From DATARR01 sp034666985 (GTDB lineage Bacteria > Acidobacteriota > Thermoanaerobaculia > Multivoradales > UBA5704): DNA of 64,000 nt. The notes under the pieces were generated by a model, which searched no databases, was not told the origin of the DNA, and worked only from the letters and a program-made list of their open reading frames with translations. Shown here piece after piece: positions 8,371-16,424 of this stretch. Position 1 is the stretch's first letter. Each line of letters begins with the position of its first letter. The stretch lies in assembly GCA_034666985.1 (NCBI GenBank), contig JAXDKS010000001.1, forward strand, positions 69,236 through 133,235, given 5' to 3'. Made by a program: the position numbers and the translations under genes.

Positions 8371-9450
8371 ATGGCCCACGTCGGAGTCGTCTTTGGAGGC
8401 CGCAGCGTCGAGCATCAGGTCTCGCTCCGCTCGGCGCGCACCGTGGTTCAGGGGCTGCGGGAGGCGGGGCACGCGGTCACGCCGCTGGGCATCGCCGAGG
8501 ACGGCTGCTGGATCGACGCCGAGGCGTCCGAGGCGGTGATCGGCGGGGATCTGAAGGAGATCCCGCCGGTGGGCGTGCCCATCGCCCCCACGCTGCGGCA
8601 CCTGCTGGCCTCGGGAGTTGAGGTGGCGTTCCCCATCGTCCATGGCACGTGGGGTGAGGACGGCACCATGCAGGGCCTATTCGAGATGCTGGACCTCGCC
8701 TACGTGGGGCCGGGCGTCACCGCCAGCGCTCTCGCCATGGACAAGGTCCTCGCCAAGCGCCAGTTCCAGGCCGCGGGCGTCCCCGTGGTGGACTTCGAGC
8801 CGGTGAGCCGCACCGATTTCGAGCGCGATCCCGCCGGTTGCGTGGCGCGCTGCGAGCGGCTTCCCCTGCCCCTCTTCGTCAAGCCCAGCGTCGGCGGCTC
8901 GAGCGTGGGGGTGAAGAAGGTGGACAGCCGCCACTGCGTCGAAACCTCGATCCGTTTCGCCCTCCAGTTCGACGAGACGGTGCTGGTCGAGCGCGGGGTC
9001 AAGGGGCGGGAGTTGGAGTGCGCGGTGCTCGGCTATCGCGACCTCCAGGCTTCGGCGGTGGGGGAGATCGTCCCCAGCCAGGATTTCTACGACTACGCGG
9101 ACAAGTATCTCCTCGACTCGGCCGGCCTGGTCGCTCCGGCGGATCTGCCTCCGGGGATTACGGACCGGCTGCGCGACTACGCCGTGCGGGCTTTCGCGTC
9201 GATCGGCGGCGTGGGCCTCGCCCGCGTCGACTTCTTCCTGGAAGGGGAGAGCGAGGGCGGCCTCTCCGTCAACGAGATCAACACCCTCCCCGGCTTCACC
9301 AGCATCTCCATGTACCCCCGACTCTGGGGTCTCTCGGGAGTCCCTCTCCCCAAGCTGGTGGACCGCCTGGTCCAGATCGCCCTCGAACGCCACCAGGACC
9401 GCCGGCGGCTGGACGAAGGGATCAAGGTGTTTCTGGCTGAGCTGGGGTGA
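8371..9450 (+). CDS. ddl: D-alanine--D-alanine ligase
   Basis: 359 residues, ATP-grasp ligase forming the D-Ala-D-Ala dipeptide for peptidoglycan. The N-terminal VFGGRSVEHQVSLRSAR motif (residues 6-22), the P-loop-like KPSVGGSSVGVKK, ERGVKGRELECAVLG, and the metal/D-Ala site VNEINTLPGFTSISMYPRLW are all present. Its length is typical of the Ddl form with a VanA-like insertion. It is divergent from the small secreted gene and is followed by an unrelated toxin-antitoxin-type pair. Confidence 0.96.
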   Translation: MAHVGVVFGGRSVEHQVSLRSARTVVQGLREAGHAVTPLGIAEDGCWIDAEASEAVIGGDLKEIPPVGVPIAPTLRHLLASGVEVAFPIVHGTWGEDGTMQGLFEMLDLAYVGPGVTASALAMDKVLAKRQFQAAGVPVVDFEPVSRTDFERDPAGCVARCERLPLPLFVKPSVGGSSVGVKKVDSRHCVETSIRFALQFDETVLVERGVKGRELECAVLGYRDLQASAVGEIVPSQDFYDYADKYLLDSAGLVAPADLPPGITDRLRDYAVRAFASIGGVGLARVDFFLEGESEGGLSVNEINTLPGFTSISMYPRLWGLSGVPLPKLVDRLVQIALERHQDRRRLDEGIKVFLAELG

Positions 9451-9492
9451 TCGAGCACCAGTACCCCAGCCAGTCCTATATACTGAGGATCT

Positions 9493-9762
9493 ATGGAGAT
9501 CCACGAGCTGGTCATTGAGATGAAGCTGCTGGAGCGTCGGATGACGCTCTATGAGGAGAAGTACGGCATTCTGAGCCGGGACTTCTATGGCGCATTGATG
9601 GAAGGAAAACTGGCCCGCTTCGATGAATACGACGAGACCCGGACAGACTTCAGCCGCTGGAAAGGGCTCTACGAGACGTGGACAAGGCGCCAGAGCTCCT
9701 ATGATGAGGAGTTGAAGCAGCGGGAGGTGGCGGAGACCCTGCGCGTCCAGCCTGCCTACTGA
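9493..9762 (+). CDS. probable antitoxin partner of TumE-like protein
   Basis: 89 residues, fully helical in character, with the pattern LERRMTLYEEKYGILSRDFYGALMEGKL ... DFSRWKGLYETW. That motif (EEKYG-x-S-x-x-FY ... GxL ... F-x-x-W-x-x-LYE) recurs in small proteins encoded next to DUF6516/TumE toxins, so I infer an antitoxin role. It starts 42 bases after ddl with GAGGAT upstream and ends two bases before the next gene, so both are one operon. Its GC content and codon use are slightly lower than those of ddl, consistent with acquisition. Confidence 0.62.
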   Translation: MEIHELVIEMKLLERRMTLYEEKYGILSRDFYGALMEGKLARFDEYDETRTDFSRWKGLYETWTRRQSSYDEELKQREVAETLRVQPAY

Positions 9763-9764
9763 GG

Positions 9765-10184
9765 ATGCCCGACTCCCGTTTGAAGTCCCTCGCGGAATAC
9801 AGCCGTTTCATCGCAGAGCTGCTTACCCATCCTCAGATCGAGCGTTCGACCGTCGCCGTGTGGTCGGACAGCCCATACACAGGGATCGCTGAGGGGGAAG
9901 TGTTCTTCACTCACGGCATTCGCCTGCGGATGAGAGAAGAGATCGATTTCGCCGCGGCTTTGATCGCGTCCTACGGTTACGAGGTGTATCGCGGCAATGA
10001 ACGCCTGTACTGGTACGACGACTTCCCGCATCCTCACGACCCTGCCCTGGCTTCCACGTTCCCTCACCACAAACACGTACCCCCTGACATCCGGCGGCAC
10101 CGCATTCCCGCTCCAGGGTTGAGCTTTGAACAGCCCAACCTGCCCGCTATCCTCCAGGAAATCGAGGATCTCCCACCGGCGTAG
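9765..10184 (+). CDS. TumE-family (DUF6516) toxin
   Basis: 139 residues. The C-terminal half has the family signature LYWYDDFPHPHDP ... TFPHHKHVP, with preceding strands GEVFFTHGIRLRMREEIDF and IASYGYEVYRG. TumE proteins are putative toxins of small toxin-antitoxin pairs common on mobile elements. The gene follows its 89-residue partner by two bases. The histidine/aspartate-rich C-terminus could be a nuclease or nucleotidyltransferase site, but the mechanism is not established from sequence. Confidence 0.7.
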   Translation: MPDSRLKSLAEYSRFIAELLTHPQIERSTVAVWSDSPYTGIAEGEVFFTHGIRLRMREEIDFAAALIASYGYEVYRGNERLYWYDDFPHPHDPALASTFPHHKHVPPDIRRHRIPAPGLSFEQPNLPAILQEIEDLPPA

Positions 10185-10196
10185 AATCGGACTATT

Positions 10197-11651
10197 TTGC
10201 CGGCCAATTCCACGAAGACCCTGCTCGCGTCGCTCCTCGGCGCGGCGACTCTCGTCCGGCTGAGCCTGGGCTACATCTTCTTCGGCTTCCACACCGGCGA
10301 CGACGTGGAGATCCTCCAGGAGGGGTTCCTGCGCGCGCTCGGCTGGCCGTACCGGCCCTGGGAGATCCGCAATCTGCTGGTTCCGGACGCTCTCGTGGCT
10401 CCGGCCGTCTGGCTGGCCTCGGCGCTGGGGGTGACTTCGACCCGGACCCTGGTGTGGCTGGCGAGCCTGCCGTTCGTCCTGCTCGCTTCAGTCAACGTGC
10501 TGCTGGTCTTTCTTCTCGCGAGGCGCTGGCTCGAGCGCGAGGGGCCAGCACTCCTCGCGGCCGCTCTCTATGCCTGCCATTGGATTCCGCTCGGGTATGG
10601 CAGCACCGTGTATCCGCGGACAGTCTCGACGACGTGCATCCTGCTCGCGGCGCTGCTCCTGGGAGAGCGGGACGGCGGTCGCTGGCGGGAGGCTCTGGCG
10701 GGCGGTGTCTTGGCGGTCGCGTTCGCGGTCCGCTACAGCGAGGGAATCTTCCTGCTCCCCGCCTTCGTGGCGCTCTGGCTGCGGGGAGGCTCGGTGCCCC
10801 GCCGGATCGGGAGATGCGCCGTGCTGCTCGGAGGATTCCTGGCGTTCGCCCTGCTGACGGTGGGGCTCGTGGACGGGCTCACCTGGGGCCACCCCTTTTC
10901 CAGCCTCGCCGCTTTCACCCGGTACACCCTCGTCGACCGCCGTTCATCCTCCCTCGTCGTGAGCCAGCCCTGGTACTGGTTCTTCTGGCGGCTCCCCAAG
11001 TGGCTGCCGATCACGCTCCTCCCTTTCCTCTGGCGGGCGCGGCGGGTTCCTGGCGCGGCTCGGGCGGCCCTGTTCCTGGTGCTCCCTCTCCTGGCGCTCT
11101 CGGGAATCCACCACAAGGAGCTCCGCTATCTGCAAGGGATCCTGCCGTTCGTCGCCCTGCTGGCCGCGGCCGGCGCGTGGTCCTGGTGGGAGAGCGGCAG
11201 GAAGCGCCTGACCGTGGCCTTCTGTGCCCTGTCGCTCCTGCTCGGTCTGAAAGGGATCGGCTTCCTGAGAGACAAGTCGATGGCGGCGGTCCAAGCGTCC
11301 CAGGCGCTCGCGAAGGTCGCTCAACATCAGAGCGTGGCGCTCTCGCAAGCCTGGGCCTACGGAGGGAATCTCTACCTGCGCCCCGCCGTAAGCGTCTTCG
11401 ATCTGCCCGTGACGGAAAAGGACTTGAGAAGCGTGCTCGGAAAGGTCCAGTGGGTGGCGCTGTACGAGAAGGATCTCCGATCCAGCCCGGAGCTCGGAGC
11501 GCTGCTGAAACAGAGGGGCTTTGTCGCCGGGGGGGAGCACCGGTGGGGGAGGAGCCGGCCGGTGATCCTGTTCGCGGCTCCTCAGAGCGGTGTGATCTCG
11601 ACCCGCACCACCCCTGGGCTCACCATGCCGAGGGCGCGGGCGGCGCCGTAG
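10197..11651 (+). CDS. GT-C type membrane glycosyltransferase
   Basis: 484 residues starting from a TTG at 10197; no better start is visible. There are about nine to ten hydrophobic segments (for example VWLASLPFVLLASVNVLLVFLLARRW, ALAGGVLAVAFAVRYSEGIFLLPAFVALWL, CAVLLGGFLAFALLTVGLVDGL, FVALLAAAGAW, LTVAFCALSLLLGL). An acidic pair DD near residue 34 (HTGDDVEIL) is where GT-C mannosyl/arabinosyl-type transferases carry their catalytic Asp. HKELRYLQGILPF resembles ALG9/PIG-B family segments. It probably transfers a sugar from a lipid carrier in the periplasm; acceptor unknown. Its last 70 bases overlap the oppositely oriented rlpA. Confidence 0.72.
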   Translation: MPANSTKTLLASLLGAATLVRLSLGYIFFGFHTGDDVEILQEGFLRALGWPYRPWEIRNLLVPDALVAPAVWLASALGVTSTRTLVWLASLPFVLLASVNVLLVFLLARRWLEREGPALLAAALYACHWIPLGYGSTVYPRTVSTTCILLAALLLGERDGGRWREALAGGVLAVAFAVRYSEGIFLLPAFVALWLRGGSVPRRIGRCAVLLGGFLAFALLTVGLVDGLTWGHPFSSLAAFTRYTLVDRRSSSLVVSQPWYWFFWRLPKWLPITLLPFLWRARRVPGAARAALFLVLPLLALSGIHHKELRYLQGILPFVALLAAAGAWSWWESGRKRLTVAFCALSLLLGLKGIGFLRDKSMAAVQASQALAKVAQHQSVALSQAWAYGGNLYLRPAVSVFDLPVTEKDLRSVLGKVQWVALYEKDLRSSPELGALLKQRGFVAGGEHRWGRSRPVILFAAPQSGVISTRTTPGLTMPRARAAP

Positions 11652-12076
11652 GAGAGGTCGATGTCGCGCCCGTGGATGTAGGGGCCGCGGTCGTTGATCT
11701 CCACCACCACGCTGCGGTCGTTGCGGAGGTTGCGCACCAGAACGCGGGTGCCGAGAGGGAGGGTGCGATGGGCGGCAGTCATGGCGTTCATGTCGAACGT
11801 CGCGCCGCTGGCGGTCTCGAGGCCGTGGAACTCGGAGCCGTACCAGGAGGCCTGGCCGACGACGGGACGCCGGGCGAGCGGGATGCCAGCGCGGTCCTCG
11901 GGGAGGTCGAAGCTGCCGAAGAGGCTGGGGCCTCCCTCCTGGGTCGCCGAGGCGATGGCCACCCCCAGATAGGCCAGGAAGGCCAGGGCCGCCACCCAGA
12001 CGAAACCCGCGAGCTTCAGCCGCGACGGGCGGTCGGGCTGAAGAATCCTAGAGCGCTGGAGAGGTCGTTCTCGCAT
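11582..12076 (-). CDS. rlpA: RlpA-like lytic transglycosylase, membrane-anchored
   Basis: 164 residues. A hydrophobic segment at about 22-44 is a signal anchor rather than a lipobox. The double-psi beta-barrel covers roughly 75-160 with QASWYGSEFHGLETASG, AAHRTLPLGTRVLVRN and the catalytic-acid motif NDRGPY (D129). RlpA enzymes cleave denuded glycan strands at the septum. There is no SPOR domain, unlike the neighbouring paralogue. A second rlpA lies 110 bases upstream on the same strand, so the two are probably tandem duplicates with different anchoring. Confidence 0.88.
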   Translation of the reverse strand: MRERPLQRSRILQPDRPSRLKLAGFVWVAALAFLAYLGVAIASATQEGGPSLFGSFDLPEDRAGIPLARRPVVGQASWYGSEFHGLETASGATFDMNAMTAAHRTLPLGTRVLVRNLRNDRSVVVEINDRGPYIHGRDIDLSYGAARALGMVSPGVVRVEITPL

Positions 12077-12186
12077 CGTGCCCTCCTCACAGTGAACCTT
12101 GCAGGCTGTGCAGACACCCTACAACGCCTGCCGGGGGAGGGAGAATTCCCCCCCCGGTCTCCGCCGGACGACCCGGAGTCGGCCGG

Positions 12187-12843
12187 TCAGCGGGCGGAGA
12201 CCACGACGGCGGGCATGCCGATCACCGCCAGCTCGCGGCGCAGCGCCTCGGCGTGGTCGCGGTCGTCGAAGGCGCCGATCTGCACCCGGCTCCAGGTGCC
12301 GTCGGAGTCGACGACGGCCTCGGGATAGAGGCGCGCGATCTCACGGTGGAGGGCGATGGCCCGCTCGGCCTCGCTGAACGCGCCCACCTGCACGGTATAC
12401 CGCTGCGGCGCTCCCTCCGCGGACACCAGGTAGAGCTCGACGCTCGCCGTGCCCGGGCCCACGACGCCGATCTCCTTGGCGGCGGCGTAGGAGAGGTCGA
12501 TGATACGGCTCTTGCTGAACGGGCCGCGGTCGTTGACCCGCACCATGACCTCGCGGCCGGTACGGGTGTTGCGTACACCCACTCGTGTGCCGAAGGGGAG
12601 TGAGGGGTGGGCGGCGGTCTTGTCGTTCATGTCGTACCGCTCGCCGCTGGCTGTCCGGCGACCATTGAACTTCGGGCCATACCAGGAGGCGATCCCCCGC
12701 TCCATGGGCAACCCCATCGAGGGGACCGTCGAGGTCTTGCGATTGCCGGAGCAGGCCGCCAGGAGAAAGAGGCAGAGGAGGGAGGAGGCGAGAGCCGCGG
12801 TGGAAAGAACTCGTGCGTGCCAGGAGACAGGCCTTTCGCGCAT
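12187..12843 (-). CDS. rlpA: RlpA lipoprotein with SPOR domain
   Basis: 218 residues. The lipobox LLAAC places the lipid-modified cysteine at 31. The DPBB domain has IASWYGPKFNGRRTASGE, AAHPSLPFGTRVGVRN and VNDRGPF. A C-terminal SPOR domain begins near 145 (YTVQVGAFSEAERAIALHREIARLYPEAVV ... WSRVQIGAFDDRDHAEALRREL), which binds denuded septal glycan. This is the canonical RlpA architecture. It is transcribed before the shorter paralogue at 11582-12076; both share the same start context MRERP, which supports recent duplication or a shared leader. Confidence 0.92.
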   Translation of the reverse strand: MRERPVSWHARVLSTAALASSLLCLFLLAACSGNRKTSTVPSMGLPMERGIASWYGPKFNGRRTASGERYDMNDKTAAHPSLPFGTRVGVRNTRTGREVMVRVNDRGPFSKSRIIDLSYAAAKEIGVVGPGTASVELYLVSAEGAPQRYTVQVGAFSEAERAIALHREIARLYPEAVVDSDGTWSRVQIGAFDDRDHAEALRRELAVIGMPAVVVSAR

Positions 12844-12973
12844 GGGCTTGGGTTCTCCGTAAGGTGGTTACGAGCCATCTTCGTGAGAGCTCTGGGAGTC
12901 CAGCAGCGCTGGTACGGCTTGCGCTAAGCAGGGATGTTACCACAGTGTAAAATTTCCGCCTGATCTACGCCTT

Positions 12974-13010
12974 TCTACACCCGTGGAGCCGCGACCGCCA
13001 CCGCCTCAAT
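12974..13010. repeat. duplicated purB 3' end (distal copy)
   Basis: 37 bases nearly identical to 13674-13710, the extreme 3' end of purB, in the same orientation (mismatches at four positions, two of them at the stop-codon edge). Read on the minus strand it still encodes IEAVAVAAPRV followed by TAG, against IEAAAVAAPRV followed by TAA in purB. The two copies enclose the MntA/HepT genes. Confidence 0.8.
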
Positions 13011-13120
13011 TACGCGCCTACCGGACAAGCGACCTCCATTCCAGCGGGTGATCGCGGGCTACGTCAACGCGGTACAATCCTCATCGGCCGGCGCTTCGCC
13101 GGGTTCGAGGAGACGGGCGG

Positions 13121-13429
13121 ATGCATCCAATGATCGCGAACCTCAAGATCGAGCTTGAGGCTCTCTGTAAGCGCTTCGGCGTCCACAGGCTGGAGATCTT
13201 CGGATCAGCGGCTGGCGAGCGATTCGATGACTCCAGGAGCGATCTCGACTTCCTCGTCGACTTCGCTCCCGCATCGCCCGCCGAAATGGCGGATCGTTAC
13301 TTCGGGTTGCTGGAGGCGCTCGAGTCCCTATTCGGCCGGCCAATCGACTTGGTCATGACCGCCGCCATCAAGAATCCCTACTTTCTCCAGGGTATCCAGA
13401 CTTCCAGAAAGCTTCTGTATGCGGCTTGA
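13121..13429 (+). CDS. mntA: MntA-type nucleotidyltransferase antitoxin
   Basis: 102 residues, minimal nucleotidyltransferase fold. The motif FGSAAGERFDDSRSDLDFLVDF carries the GS (28-29) and the DxD pair D41/D43, and RPIDLV supplies the third carboxylate. In MntA/HepT modules this enzyme AMPylates and neutralises the HepT HEPN ribonuclease. The downstream HepT-like ORF overlaps by 11 bases, as is typical, but is incomplete. The pair lies between two copies of the purB 3' end, pointing to insertion here. Confidence 0.88.
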   Translation: MHPMIANLKIELEALCKRFGVHRLEIFGSAAGERFDDSRSDLDFLVDFAPASPAEMADRYFGLLEALESLFGRPIDLVMTAAIKNPYFLQGIQTSRKLLYAA

Positions 13430-13631
13430 GGTCCGGAAGTATCTGTTTGACATGCACGAGGCCGTCGAGCTCATCGTCCGATTCACGGATGGCCAGAGCC
13501 TCGAAGAGTATGGCGCTGATGCCATGATGCGCTCGGCAGTAGAACGGCAGTTCGATGCGGAGGTCTCGCTGAAGGAAGATCCAGCCGAAGGACAGGTCAT
13601 CGGCTGCGCGCCTGTAAAAAAAGCGAAGTAA
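13419..13631 (+). pseudogene. hepT: truncated HepT-like (HEPN) toxin gene
   Basis: The first 46 codons match the start of HepT/DUF86 proteins (KYLFDMHEAVELIVRFTDGQSLEEYGADAMMRSAVERQF). After AVERQF, where the family continues with EIIGEA, the sequence diverges and stops after 70 residues. The HEPN active-site region (R-x4-6-H, usually RNxLxHxY) that gives RNase activity is absent in all frames up to purB. The toxin is therefore probably inactive, while its antitoxin gene is intact. Confidence 0.75.
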
Positions 13632-13673
13632 GTTGCCGGCGGGACGCCAGCGCTCCCAGGAGGGGTGTGAGGG

Positions 13674-13710
13674 CTTACACCCGTGGAGCCGCAACCGCCG
13701 CCGCCTCAAT
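13674..13710. repeat. purB 3' end, copy flanking the MntA/HepT region
   Basis: This is the partner of the repeat at 12974-13010, spaced 700 bases, and includes the functional purB stop codon at 13675-13677. The direct repetition of a gene's 3' end at both edges of a small accessory module is the arrangement left by site-specific integration or recombination between similar ends. Confidence 0.8.
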
Positions 13711-15111
13711 CCCTTCGAGAGCGGGCGCCACGAATTCATCCAGGAGCTCGTCGACCTGCTGGGCCGAGCGGCCGGTGAAGCCGACCGGATCGAGCCAGGG
13801 CTCCACCTCTTCCCGGGTCAGCCGGAAGTCGGGATCGTCCACGATCAGGCCGATCAGGGGGTTGTCCCCCCCGGTCTCCACGATGCCCTGGGCATTCAGG
13901 CTGTAGCCGCGGATCTTCTCGTGGAGTTGCTGGCGATCACCTCCGCGCAGGGCGGCCTCCATGAGCAGGGTCTCCGTGGCCATGAAGGGGAGCTCACGGG
14001 CCACTCGGGCGGCGATGGTGCCCTCGCGCACCACGATCCCCCCGGAGATGTGGGCGGCGAGCCCGAGGATGGCGTCGGCGGTGAAGAAGGAATCGGGCAG
14101 CACCAGGCGGCGGTTGGCCGAGTCGTCCAGGCTGCGCTCCAGCCACTGGGTGGCGGTGTTGAGGGGCCCGTTCAGACTGTCAGTGATCAGCCGCCGGGCG
14201 AGGCCGCACATCCGCTCGGCGCGGATCGGATTGCGTTTGTAGGCCATGGCCGAGGAGCCCACCTGCTCGGCGTCGAAGGGCTCGGATAATTCGCCCACGC
14301 CTTGAAGCAATCGCAGATCGGTACCAAATTTGTGGACGCTCTCGGCGATGCCGGCGAGGGCCTGGAGCACCTGGCTGTCCTGCTTGCGCGTGTAGGTCTG
14401 GCCGGTGACTGGGAAGCTCTCCTTGAAGCCCAGGCGGAGAGCGAGGCGGCGGTCGAGCTCCCGCACCTTGGCGCCGTCGCCCTGGAACAGGGTGAGGAAG
14501 CTCGCCTGGGTGCCCGTCGTCCCTTTCACCCCCCGACAGCGGAGGTTGGCGAGACGGTGCCTCACCTCGAAGAGGTCGAGGAGGAAGTCCTGCAGCCAGA
14601 GACAGGCCCGCTTGCCCACGGTGGTGAGCTGGGCCGGCTGGAAGTGGGTGTAGGCCAGGGTGGGGATCGCCCGCGTCCGGCGGGCGAAGCCGGCCAGCTC
14701 GCGGATCGTGGCGGCGAGGCGGCCGGCCAGCAGCTCGAGGGCTTCGCGGATCAGCAGCACGTCCGTGTTGTCCGTGATGTAGGCGCTGGTAGCCCCCAGG
14801 TGGAGGATGCCTCCGGCCCCTTCGTGGACGCGATCGGCCTGCTCGGCATAATGGCGCAGGTGGGCGACGACGTCGTGGCGGGTGCGGCGTTCGAGCTCGG
14901 CCACCCGGTCGAGGTCGGCGTCCCCAGCGGTCCGCTTCAGGGCCTCGATCTGCTCCGCGGTGATGGGCAGTCCCAGCTCCCGCTCGCACTCGGCGAGGGC
15001 GATCCACAGCTCCCGCCAACTGCGGAAGCGGTGGGAGGCGGAGAAGATCCGCGCCATCTCGGGGGAGGCGTAGCGTTCGTAGAGGGGGTTCTGCGGGGTC
15101 TCGGGCAGCAT
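13675..15111 (-). CDS. purB: adenylosuccinate lyase
   Basis: 478 residues, fumarase/aspartase superfamily, acting twice in purine synthesis (SAICAR to AICAR and adenylosuccinate to AMP). The family signature SSAMAYKRNP lies near residues 283-292, with HLGATSAYITDN and AYTHFQPAQLTTVGKR upstream. Length and motifs are close to the eukaryotic-like PurB class (about 480 residues). No in-operon partner is seen. Its 3' end is duplicated about 700 bases away. Confidence 0.96.
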   Translation of the reverse strand: MLPETPQNPLYERYASPEMARIFSASHRFRSWRELWIALAECERELGLPITAEQIEALKRTAGDADLDRVAELERRTRHDVVAHLRHYAEQADRVHEGAGGILHLGATSAYITDNTDVLLIREALELLAGRLAATIRELAGFARRTRAIPTLAYTHFQPAQLTTVGKRACLWLQDFLLDLFEVRHRLANLRCRGVKGTTGTQASFLTLFQGDGAKVRELDRRLALRLGFKESFPVTGQTYTRKQDSQVLQALAGIAESVHKFGTDLRLLQGVGELSEPFDAEQVGSSAMAYKRNPIRAERMCGLARRLITDSLNGPLNTATQWLERSLDDSANRRLVLPDSFFTADAILGLAAHISGGIVVREGTIAARVARELPFMATETLLMEAALRGGDRQQLHEKIRGYSLNAQGIVETGGDNPLIGLIVDDPDFRLTREEVEPWLDPVGFTGRSAQQVDELLDEFVAPALEGIEAAAVAAPRV

Positions 15112-15136
15112 GGCGGGGGCGATTCTAGCAGGGCAC

Positions 15137-15475
15137 CCTAGGAGCCTGCGCGGCAGGAAACCTCTCGGCGGAGGCGGTAGAGACGTTCCAGGTCCTGAAC
15201 GATATCCCTTCGGATCTCACGGGGACCGCGGAACGTCTCCGAAGGGGCAATACCGCCCCAACCGGCAACGCCTCACGGGGGCACAACTCACTTCTCGACC
15301 GCACGGGCCGCGACCCCGTCCCCGATGGCCTGCGGTTGCCCATACCTGCGGGCGGCTGGGTTGCCCTGCGGAGACGTCCCGCGGTCCCCGTGAGATCCGA
15401 AAGGGTGTCGTTTACGACCTGGGACGTCTCTACCGCCTTCGCCGGACGGAATTCCTGGCGCGCACGCTCCTAGCA
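15137..15475. repeat. long imperfect inverted repeat (MITE-like)
   Basis: Arms of about 105 bases (15137-15241 and 15371-15475) are imperfect reverse complements. The inner 50 bases are best matched, sharing CGGATCTCACGGGGACCGCG and GGCGGTAGAGACGT. The spacer of about 130 bases contains weaker inverted matches. No protein-coding content is convincing. Together with the next hairpin it fills the 556-base gap between purB and the sigma gene. The outline resembles a non-autonomous element. Confidence 0.65.
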
Positions 15476-15516
15476 GGGGCTTTCTCCCGGCAGCCCCTGG
15501 TGGCTGCGGCTCCGGG

Positions 15517-15621
15517 AAAGGACTCAAAGGACAGAAAGGACGCAAAGGACAGAAAAGACGGGGAGAAGGGGAGCTCCTCGTCCTTTGAGTCCTTTGAGTC
15601 CTTTATATCCTTTCTGTCCTT
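15517..15621. repeat. AAGGAC 9-nt periodic hairpin
   Basis: The left arm (15517-15559) is five consecutive 9-mers of the form AAAGGACnn. The right arm (15580-15621) is the complementary series of GTCCTTTnn 9-mers. They can pair over about 40 bp. Similar structures occur at 17195, 35767 and 63061. Confidence 0.75.
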
Positions 15622-15724
15622 CTCCTATCGCCGTACCCGCCAGTTGTGTATCCTTCCTCGCACCGAGATGCTCTCCCTCCTCTGGTCCCAGGCAGTCTGC
15701 GTCCTCTCTCCCTTGATCCTCGGG

Positions 15725-16402
15725 ATGCTGCCGGCACCGGACGGGACCGGCGGCACGGGTGACGAGACCGCCAGGCTGGTGGCACGCATCCAGGCGGGGG
15801 ATCGCGCCGCCGAGGCGGAATTCGTAGCGCGCTTCAGCTACGGTCTCCTCCTGATGCTCCGCCGCCTCGTCCAGAATCCGGCCCTGGCGGACGACCTCCA
15901 CCAGGAGACGCTCTCGCTGGTGCTCGAAAAGATCCGCCGTGCCGAGGTGCGGGAGCCCGAGAAGCTCGCCGGGTTCATCCGCAGCACGGCGCGCAATCTC
16001 TTCATCGCCGACCGGCGCAAGGAGGCTCGCTACCGCGCCTTGGACGACGGCCGGGAGGAGGAGGAGGGGGCGCGTCCGAAGCTCACCCTCACCGATCGGG
16101 GTCCGGCTCCGCTCGACCGGGTCCTGGCCGACGAGGAAGCGCGGCAGGTGCGGCGGCTTCTCGATGAGCTTCGCTACGACCGCGACCGCCAGCTCCTGTT
16201 CCGCTTCTACCTCTCCGATGACAGCAAGGAGGAGATCTGCGCGGATCTGGAGATCGAGCCGGAGCGCTTCCATCAGGTGGTCCACCGTGCCCGCGAGCGG
16301 CTGCGGGAGCTCTGGGACCGGGCGGAGAAGCGGCAGCGGTTCTTCGCCGGAGCGCAGAGAATTGTGGGAAGGATCGGGAGCGATCCTGCACGGAGCGAAT
16401 AG
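15725..16402 (+). CDS. ECF-type sigma factor
   Basis: 225 residues from the ATG at 15725; ATG 15668 is in frame too but adds a non-conserved hydrophobic stretch, and neither has a strong Shine-Dalgarno. Region 2 starts at ETARLVARIQAGDRAAEAEFVARFSYGLLLMLRR and includes ADDLHQETLSLVLEKIR and GFIRSTARNLFIADRRKEARYR. Region 4 covers DRQLLFRFYLSDDSKEEICADLEIEPERFHQVVHRARERLRE. It is followed after 22 bases by a gene with an anti-sigma zinc finger, the usual arrangement for a sigma/anti-sigma operon. Confidence 0.87.
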   Translation: MLPAPDGTGGTGDETARLVARIQAGDRAAEAEFVARFSYGLLLMLRRLVQNPALADDLHQETLSLVLEKIRRAEVREPEKLAGFIRSTARNLFIADRRKEARYRALDDGREEEEGARPKLTLTDRGPAPLDRVLADEEARQVRRLLDELRYDRDRQLLFRFYLSDDSKEEICADLEIEPERFHQVVHRARERLRELWDRAEKRQRFFAGAQRIVGRIGSDPARSE

Positions 16403-16424
16403 GGGCTGGAGAGACGCGACTCCC

